64,000 bases of DNA, taken from contig NZ_CP046128.1 in assembly GCF_038738535.1 (NCBI RefSeq), positions 3,224,001-3,288,000 of the forward strand. Direction: 5' to 3'. The notes under the pieces are model-generated. The model saw nothing but the letters and a program-made list of their open reading frames with translations, was not told the origin of the DNA and ran no database searches. Source of the DNA: Bacillus pumilus (GTDB taxonomy: Bacteria; Bacillota; Bacilli; Bacillales; Bacillaceae). This document shows, piece after piece, positions 57,329 to 64,000 of this stretch. Both the position numbers and the translations under genes were made by a program. The first letter of the stretch is position 1. Each line of letters begins with the position of its first letter.

Positions 57329-58300
57329 TTATCGTGCTTGAGCTGCTGTGATAAGCGCAAGGTTGTAAACGTCTTCGGCATTACAGCCTCTTGAAAGATC
57401 GTTTACTGGCTGGTTTAAGCCTTGTAAGATTGGACCTACAGCTTCAAAGTTACCTAAGCGCTGTGCAATTTTGTAGCCGATGTTTCCAGCTTCTAGGCTA
57501 GGGAAAACAAATACGCTCGCATCACCTTTGATGACGGAATCTGGCGCTTTTTTCGCTGCTACTGAAGGAACGAAAGCTGCATCGAATTGAAATTCTCCAT
57601 CAAGTACAAGCTCAGGTGCCTTTTCTTTTGCAATGCGAACTGCTTCAGATACTTTTTCTGTTTCGTCTGATTTTGCTGAGCCTTTTGTAGAGAAGCTAAG
57701 CATTGCCACACGTGGTTCGATGTCAAACATTTTGGCTGTGTTTGCACTTTCGATCGCAATTTCAGCTAGATCTTGGCTGTCTGGTGCAATGTTGATCGCA
57801 CAATCAGCAAACACATATTGCTCTTCGCCGCGAGCCATGATGAAGACGCCAGATGTTTTCTTTACGCCTTCTTTTGTTTTAATGATTTGAAGTGCTGGGC
57901 GCACTGTGTCAGCAGTTGAGTGTGCTGCACCGCTCACAAGTCCGTCTGCAAGACCTTTGTACACAAGCATTGTACCGAAGTAGTTTTCATCTAGTAATGC
58001 TTTTCTTGCCTGCTCTTCTGTTGCTTTGCCTTTACGTCTTTCTACGAAAGCTTGTACAAGCTCTTCAAAACCTTCATATGTATGAGGATCATACACGTCA
58101 ACACCATCAAGTGTAAGACCTAATTCTTTTGCTTTTGCTTCAACTTCTTGTTTTTTACCTACAACAATTGGCTGCAATACTTTGCCATCTGCTAGTTTTT
58201 GAACGGCTGTTAGAATGCGTTCGTCCATTCCCTCAGGAAAAACGATCTTTACTCCTTTACCTGCAACCTTTTCCTGAACTGTTGAAAAAATATCTGCCAC
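57329..58300 (-). CDS. pta: Phosphate acetyltransferase
   Basis: Converts acetyl-CoA to acetyl phosphate in overflow metabolism. The 323-residue short-form Pta (no N-terminal DRTGG regulatory domain) shows KIVFPEGMDERI, GLVSGAAHSTADTVRPALQII and MLSFSTKGSA. AAGGAGGG precedes the ATG at 58300. An activating cre site lies upstream. Confidence 0.96.
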   Translation of the reverse strand: MADIFSTVQEKVAGKGVKIVFPEGMDERILTAVQKLADGKVLQPIVVGKKQEVEAKAKELGLTLDGVDVYDPHTYEGFEELVQAFVERRKGKATEEQARKALLDENYFGTMLVYKGLADGLVSGAAHSTADTVRPALQIIKTKEGVKKTSGVFIMARGEEQYVFADCAINIAPDSQDLAEIAIESANTAKMFDIEPRVAMLSFSTKGSAKSDETEKVSEAVRIAKEKAPELVLDGEFQFDAAFVPSVAAKKAPDSVIKGDASVFVFPSLEAGNIGYKIAQRLGNFEAVGPILQGLNQPVNDLSRGCNAEDVYNLALITAAQAR

Positions 58301-58343
58301 TTATATACCCTCCTTGATTTTACAAAAAAAGCGTTCTCTTTTA

Positions 58344-58399
58344 AGCATACTCTTCTTCTACATAAATTCAAACTACCAACTTACATTATAGCGCTTACA
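58344..58399 (-). promoter_or_regulatory. pta promoter with upstream cre site
   Basis: Minus strand TTGAAT (58366-58371), 16-base spacer, TATGCT (58344-58349). The cre TGTAAGCGCTATAA (58386-58399, 13 of 14 positions) is centred about 55 bases before the predicted start, the position from which CcpA activates pta in B. subtilis. Confidence 0.75.
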
Positions 58400-58540
58400 A
58401 ATTAAATTCTTATTTTTCAAACTAATTTAATCAATTTCCATAATAGCTGTTTTCGTCGTTCAAGTTTTGATCACATCTTCATTTGGACAAACTATGTTAT
58501 AGTTGGAACAGATGGAAAACTGTAAATAGGAGTGAAATAA

Positions 58541-59311
58541 ATGAGCGAACAACATACAACCAATGAAGCAGCTCAAACACTAGACGGCTGGTATGCACTG
58601 CATGATTTTAGAACCTTTGACTGGACAGCTTGGAAGCTGCTGACAAGTGATGAGCGCCAAGCGATTCTTCATGAGTTCACAGGTCTATTAGAAAAATGGA
58701 AAACAGCTGAGCACGATAAGGCTGGAAGCCAAACAATCTATAGTATTGTCGGCCAAAAAGCAGATATTATGCTCATGATTTTGCGTCCAACCATGGAAGA
58801 ACTGGGTGAAATTGAACTTGAATTCAATAAAACACGACTAGCAGAGTTTACAATCCCAGCTTATTCGTACGTTTCAGTTGTGGAACTCAGCAACTACTTA
58901 GCTGGAGGCGGAGATGGCGGAGATCCTTACGAGAACCCGCATGTACGTGCGCGTCTATACCCAGAGCTCCCTTCTTCTCAATACGTGTGCTTCTATCCAA
59001 TGGATAAAAGACGTTCTGGCAATGACAACTGGTACATGCTCTCCATGGATGAGCGTAAATCACTCATGAGAAGCCACGGCTTAATTGGCCGCAGTTATGC
59101 TGGGAAAGTAAAGCAGATCATTACAGGCTCCGTCGGTTTTGATGATTATGAGTGGGGCGTCACTCTTTTCGCTGACGATGTGCTTCAATTTAAAAAATTG
59201 GTTTATGAAATGCGCTTTGATGAAGTCAGTGCACGCTACGGCGAATTTGGTTCCTTCTTTGTCGGAAACCGATTAGCAAACGAGCAGCTGGCGTCTTATT
59301 TTCATGTATGA
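58541..59311 (+). CDS. hemQ: Coproheme decarboxylase HemQ
   Basis: Last enzyme of the coproporphyrin-dependent haem pathway of Gram-positive bacteria. The 256-residue chlorite-dismutase-fold protein has the conserved Tyr segment [11 protein letters not shown] and the proximal His in MRSHG (about residue 179). [14 protein letters not shown] is the family N-terminus. Annotated as ywfI in older maps. It is divergent from pta. Confidence 0.95.
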   Translation: MSEQHTTNEAAQTLDGWYALHDFRTFDWTAWKLLTSDERQAILHEFTGLLEKWKTAEHDKAGSQTIYSIVGQKADIMLMILRPTMEELGEIELEFNKTRLAEFTIPAYSYVSVVELSNYLAGGGDGGDPYENPHVRARLYPELPSSQYVCFYPMDKRRSGNDNWYMLSMDERKSLMRSHGLIGRSYAGKVKQIITGSVGFDDYEWGVTLFADDVLQFKKLVYEMRFDEVSARYGEFGSFFVGNRLANEQLASYFHV

Positions 59312-59320
59312 TAAACTCTT

Positions 59321-59350
59321 AAGGCTTCGGATCTTTCCGAAGCCTTTTTA
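59321..59350 (+). terminator. Terminator of hemQ
   Basis: Stem AAGGCTTCGG/CCGAAGCCTT and five T. Confidence 0.85.
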
Positions 59351-59380
59351 TGTATTTTTTTTTAGAAAGGTGATCACATC

Positions 59381-60541
59381 ATGAAAAACTTCCCCATCGC
59401 TATTTTCGCTTTAACGCTCGGTGCGTTTTCGATTGGCATGACTGAATTTGTCATTATGGGACTTTTGCCAAACGTCGCAAATGATCTCCATGTATCTATT
59501 TCTGCTTCAGGGCAGCTGATTACTGGATATGCACTTGGTGTCGCAGTTGGCGGACCTATTATAACATTATCAACTGGGAAAATGTTGAGGAAACGTCTTC
59601 TCATTCTATTAATGATCCTGTTCGTGGCGGGAAATGCTGTTGCCGCTGTATCGACCACTTACGGTCTATTAATGGCCTCACGTATTTTGACGTCATTTGC
59701 TCATGGAACCTTCTTTGGCGTCGGAGCCATAATGGCTGCGCGGCTTGTGCCTAAGGAGAAAAGTGCAAGTGCGATCAGCTTCATGTTTACAGGACTGACG
59801 GTCGCCAATGTACTGGGTGTGCCGTTTGGTACCTTCATCGGAAATCAATTTGGCTGGCGTATGTCGTTTCTTGTCATTGCCGTCATTGGTCTCATTTCCT
59901 TAATCGGTATCATCAGCTTAGTACCCAATCAATCGAAGGAAGAAGTACTGGATATTCGAAATGAAGTGTCTGTTTTGAAAAAGCCACAGGTACTCGTTTC
60001 TTTTGCAATGACGATCTTTGGTTTTGCAGGTGTGTTTACCGCCTTTACGTATATCAGCCCGATCCTGCTGCAAGTGACTGGTTTTCAGGAAAATGGGGTG
60101 ACGCTCATCCTTGTTCTCTTCGGGCTTGGGGTCACTATTGGAAATTTAGTTGGCGGAAAGCTTGCCGATTGGAAGCTGATGCCGAGTATTATGGTGACAC
60201 TGATCCTGCTGATGGCTGTCCTGTTATTGTTTACAATCACTTCCGAATTCAAAGTACCTGCTGTGCTGACCATTTTTGTTTGGGGAATCATTTCATTTAT
60301 TCTTGTTCCTACCTTGCAATACCGCACGATGAACATGGCACATGAAGCACCGACACTCGCATCGACGCTTAGTCATTCTGCCTTTAATATTGGGAATGCT
60401 GGCGGTGCAGCGCTTGGCGGTCTCGCCATCGAACTTACACATTTACAGCTTGTACCGTTATTTGCTGCAGCTGTAACCTTCATTGGGCTCATCATCACGA
60501 TCATGAGCTATCAGTCAGATAGACGAACAAAAAGGACCTGA
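59381..60541 (+). CDS. MFS transporter, DHA1 family (AraJ/YdhL-like)
   Basis: A 386-residue, twelve-helix permease. GMTEFVIMGLLP in helix 1, the FGVGAIMAARLVPKEKSASA loop and the VPFGTFIGNQFGWRMSF region mark the DHA1 group that includes AraJ, PbuE (YdhL) and drug exporters. Substrate unknown. AGAAAGGTG lies before the ATG. Its own terminator overlaps its last codons. Confidence 0.88.
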   Translation: MKNFPIAIFALTLGAFSIGMTEFVIMGLLPNVANDLHVSISASGQLITGYALGVAVGGPIITLSTGKMLRKRLLILLMILFVAGNAVAAVSTTYGLLMASRILTSFAHGTFFGVGAIMAARLVPKEKSASAISFMFTGLTVANVLGVPFGTFIGNQFGWRMSFLVIAVIGLISLIGIISLVPNQSKEEVLDIRNEVSVLKKPQVLVSFAMTIFGFAGVFTAFTYISPILLQVTGFQENGVTLILVLFGLGVTIGNLVGGKLADWKLMPSIMVTLILLMAVLLLFTITSEFKVPAVLTIFVWGIISFILVPTLQYRTMNMAHEAPTLASTLSHSAFNIGNAGGAALGGLAIELTHLQLVPLFAAAVTFIGLIITIMSYQSDRRTKRT

Positions 60542-60596
60542 GTTAGGTCCTTTTAGCGTGCAGACAAATCCTCACATTCGTTGTCAGGTCCTTTTT
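60530..60596 (+). repeat. Terminator plus fragment of the palindromic repeat
   Basis: The terminator AAAAGGACCT/AGGTCCTTTT (60530-60554) is followed at 60555-60586 by AGCGTG, GACAAATCCTC and CATTCGTTGTCA, about 32 bases agreeing with one end of the 33.8-kb element with four substitutions. A second AGGTCCTTTT follows directly. Confidence 0.65.
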
Positions 60597-61075
60597 TATT
60601 TCATCACGGTCATTTCTGGCTCTTCTATTTGTTTCACACGTTCCTGTACTGGATGAGAAAAGGCGTGCTCGGACAAGACGATATGAGATACGGTTTTTGT
60701 AAACCCAGACACTGCCTGAATAAAGGCTTCAATTTCTTCAAGAGAAGCGACTGACAGCTTAATGAAAAAGCATGACTGTCCTGCCACTCGATAAGCAAAA
60801 AAAGCGCGTGGGTGCTGATTCATAAAAGCCACAAAACGTTGATACTCCCCGTTTAGCACTGTGACTTCCAGCAGGCAGTCAATCATAAGCCCTAATTTTT
60901 TATAATTGACCTGAACCGAATACCCTTCGATAATCCCTGCATCCTCTAATTTACGCACTCTTTCTGCTACCGCAGGTGCGGATAAATTGACTCGTTTGGA
61001 CAATTCCCTCATAGACAAGCGGGCATCTTCTTTCAATTCATTTAAAATATGCACATCAACATCGGTGATTTTCAT
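60596..61075 (-). CDS. Lrp/AsnC-family transcriptional regulator
   Basis: A 159-residue regulator: N-terminal winged helix-turn-helix (DVDVHILNELKEDARLSMRELSKRVNLSAPAVAERVRKLE) and a C-terminal RAM ligand-binding domain. It resembles LrpC of B. subtilis in pattern. It is divergent from the MFS gene at 61221, separated by 145 bases, so it may control that transporter. The extended C-terminal tail (HAFSHPVQERVKQIEEPE) is not typical. Confidence 0.88.
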   Translation of the reverse strand: MKITDVDVHILNELKEDARLSMRELSKRVNLSAPAVAERVRKLEDAGIIEGYSVQVNYKKLGLMIDCLLEVTVLNGEYQRFVAFMNQHPRAFFAYRVAGQSCFFIKLSVASLEEIEAFIQAVSGFTKTVSHIVLSEHAFSHPVQERVKQIEEPEMTVMK

Positions 61076-61220
61076 TCGTACCTCTCCTATCCGAAAGTCG
61101 TTCCATTTGAAAAGTATTTTATGATAATACTTATGATTCGAAATGTAAAATAAAACTAAATAATGGTAGAATTTATTTTAACGGAATTGAATGAAAAAGC
61201 AAGTATGGAGGGATCACCTG

Positions 61221-62453
61221 ATGAAAGAATCTTTAGACAGCAAGGCTTCTAAAACGTTTCCCATCACACTTGCCATCGCGCTCACACTTGGCGTCTTTGC
61301 GGCGGGATCGGAAGAACTGGTGATTTCACCACTGCTGCCTGATTTATCAAACTCCTTTCAGCACTCTCTTGATATTCTCGCCCTTTCCATCAGCATTTAT
61401 GGGTTAGCTGTGCTGGTTGGAGCCCCGCTGCTCGTTCCTTTAGGGGACCGGTATTCAAGGGAACTGTGTTTGATCATCGGGCTTTCTTTCTTTTTGATTG
61501 GAACCGTGATGTGTGCGGCTGCCCCGAATTTGGCAGTGTTTTTTGCTGGCCGTGCCATTTCTGGGCTGGCGACCGGTGTATTTGTGCCAACAGCCTATGC
61601 TCTTGTAGGCGACCGGGTTCCTTACGAATATCGAGGCAAGGTGATGGGACTCATTGTGTCGAGCTGGTCTCTTTCTCTTGTCCTTGGTGTACCAATTGGC
61701 GCCTTTATCGGTCAGAGTTTGAACTGGCGCTGGACATTTTGGATCTTCGCCATCATGAGTCTCGTTGTCCTGCTGCTCGTCATCCTTGAATCACGCAAAC
61801 AAACCGCCACAGCGAATACAGGAACACCTCAAGCTAGGGAGAAAACTGGCTCTTTATGGGGAGCTTTGAAAATTGATCGTGTCCCCGCCTATTTGACCGT
61901 GACATTTTGTAATATGCTTGGATTTTATGGCATGTACTCGTTCTTAGGAGCTTATCTGCAAAGTTTGTTTTCTGGAGGACAATCGACGGCAGGACTTCTG
62001 ATCATGGCTTACGGCGTCGGTTTTTCCATGAGTGTATTTACAGGAAAATTAGCTGACTGGTTTGGCAAAACTCGTTCTCTTTTCTTAGTGCTGGGCGGCA
62101 TTACGCTCGTTCTCGCCTTACTTCCTTATGCTCCTTTCTCATGGACATTGCTGATTTTTGCCCTATTTATTTGGGGTGCCATGCAAAGTTTATCCGTCAC
62201 GCTTTTGAGCACTGTTCTAAGTGACTGCTCCCAAACCCACCGAGGCAAAGTGATGGCTTTTTACAGTCTTGCGTCCAACCTTGCCGTTATGCTTGGTTCC
62301 GCTCTTATGGGACCTGTCTATGTCCATTTCGGCTATCATACGGTAGGGCTTGTATGTGCACTTATTACGCTTGTTGGTTTTCTCATTAGCTTCGCCAGCT
62401 ATAAACGTGAACGAACCTTACAGCAGAAACATAAAAACACATTTGAAACGTAA
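61221..62453 (+). CDS. ywfA: MFS transporter YwfA
   Basis: A 410-residue, twelve-helix permease. GSEELVISPLLPDLS in helix 1, GDRVPYEYRGKVMGLI in the loop after helix 4 and NWRWTFWIFA are MFS features. In B. subtilis ywfA sits next to bacA, as here. The ATG at 61221 follows GGAGG by 9 bases; the frame extends to 61191. It may export a bacilysin-related compound, but the established immunity and export protein in that pathway is BacE. Confidence 0.87.
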   Translation: MKESLDSKASKTFPITLAIALTLGVFAAGSEELVISPLLPDLSNSFQHSLDILALSISIYGLAVLVGAPLLVPLGDRYSRELCLIIGLSFFLIGTVMCAAAPNLAVFFAGRAISGLATGVFVPTAYALVGDRVPYEYRGKVMGLIVSSWSLSLVLGVPIGAFIGQSLNWRWTFWIFAIMSLVVLLLVILESRKQTATANTGTPQAREKTGSLWGALKIDRVPAYLTVTFCNMLGFYGMYSFLGAYLQSLFSGGQSTAGLLIMAYGVGFSMSVFTGKLADWFGKTRSLFLVLGGITLVLALLPYAPFSWTLLIFALFIWGAMQSLSVTLLSTVLSDCSQTHRGKVMAFYSLASNLAVMLGSALMGPVYVHFGYHTVGLVCALITLVGFLISFASYKRERTLQQKHKNTFET

Positions 62454-62463
62454 GCTCAATTCA

Positions 62464-62491
62464 CTGCACATCTAGGTATGTGCAGTTTTTT
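62464..62491 (+). terminator. Terminator of ywfA
   Basis: Perfect 8-bp stem CTGCACAT/ATGTGCAG and six T. Confidence 0.85.
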
Positions 62492-62538
62492 AGATCAATT
62501 TTTAATATCATCATAAAATACATTTTTTATAAATTTTG

Positions 62539-62568
62539 TTGACAATTGCCAATTTTATTTTTTATAAT
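62539..62568 (+). promoter_or_regulatory. SigA promoter of the bac operon
   Basis: TTGACA (62539-62544), 18-base spacer, TATAAT (62563-62568): both hexamers are consensus, in an AT-rich stretch of the type bound by AbrB. Strong promoters like this usually need repressors (AbrB, CodY, ScoC in B. subtilis). Confidence 0.85.
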
Positions 62569-62602
62569 CTAGTAAAAATTTGAAAAAGATTGGATGGTAA
62601 AC

Positions 62603-64000
<1,398 letters not shown>

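Noticed and set aside
61466..61789. 107-codon plus-strand frame inside ywfA
   Set aside because: Out-of-frame shadow rich in Cys and Trp; the MFS frame is clearly the coding one.
62530..62556. Possible CodY box at the bac promoter (AATTTT...GACAATT)
   Set aside because: The two halves are off by one base from AATTTTCWGAAAATT, and the region is AT-rich enough for chance matches.

Overview
The window is a contiguous piece of a Bacillus chromosome. Gene order follows the B. subtilis glyA-ywl-ywk-ywj-ywi-ywh-ywf-bac segment almost gene for gene. Protein similarity and the set of missing B. subtilis blocks suggest the B. pumilus / safensis / altitudinis group (inference from recall, not a search). 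Most genes lie on the minus strand. glyA is cut by the left edge and bacC by the right edge. There are no rRNA or tRNA genes, no CRISPR array, no insertion sequence with a transposase and no prophage. || Layout. 1-8.5 kb: glyA, ywlG, rpiB, ywlE (protein-arginine phosphatase), mntP, ywlC, ywlB, spoIIR, a lipoprotein, prmC, prfA; a cluster of DnaA boxes lies in the ywlC-ywlB intergene and the 5' end of ywlC. 8.7-22.9 kb: racA, ywkB, maeA, tdk, rpmE, rho, glpX, murZ, tal, fbaA, spo0F, ywjG, pyrG (with a reiterative-transcription attenuator) and rpoE. 23-30 kb: a fatty-acid-degradation block (fadF, thiolase, 3-hydroxyacyl-CoA dehydrogenase, two acyl-CoA dehydrogenases) under a FadR-type operator and a CcpA cre site. 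30-45 kb: clsB, uvsE, an HPr-like gene behind a SigB-type promoter, two S66 carboxypeptidases, the Fur-box ABC exporter ywjA, clsC, argS-ywiB, speE/speB and pbpG. 45-52.5 kb: ywhD-ywhC, ywhB, a secreted metzincin-like protease, ywfO-ywgA, rsfA and lipL. 52.6-57.2 kb: an AT-richer polymorphic-toxin island. 57.3-64 kb: pta, hemQ, two MFS transporters, an Lrp-type regulator and the start of the bacilysin operon bacABC. || Most interesting parts. (1) A type VII secretion LXG toxin locus: two small helical partner genes, an LXG toxin split by a one-base frameshift next to an A7 tract, a colicin E3-like 16S-rRNase tip, its presumed immunity gene, then an orphan second tip that keeps a stretch of pre-toxin homology, then three candidate immunity or accessory genes including a SUKH protein. 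(2) An intact 21-codon gene (38551-38616) with a strong ribosome binding site and its own terminator, encoding a leaderless amphipathic peptide. (3) A short imperfectly palindromic repeat placed directly after the terminator of two unrelated genes (33.8 kb and 60.55 kb). (4) A DnaA-box cluster at 4.5-4.7 kb. || Developmental and global control can be read in the intergenic DNA: SigF-type promoters before spoIIR and rsfA, SigH-type promoters before racA and spo0F, cre sites before pta and the thiolase, a Fur box before ywjA and a FadR box before fadF.
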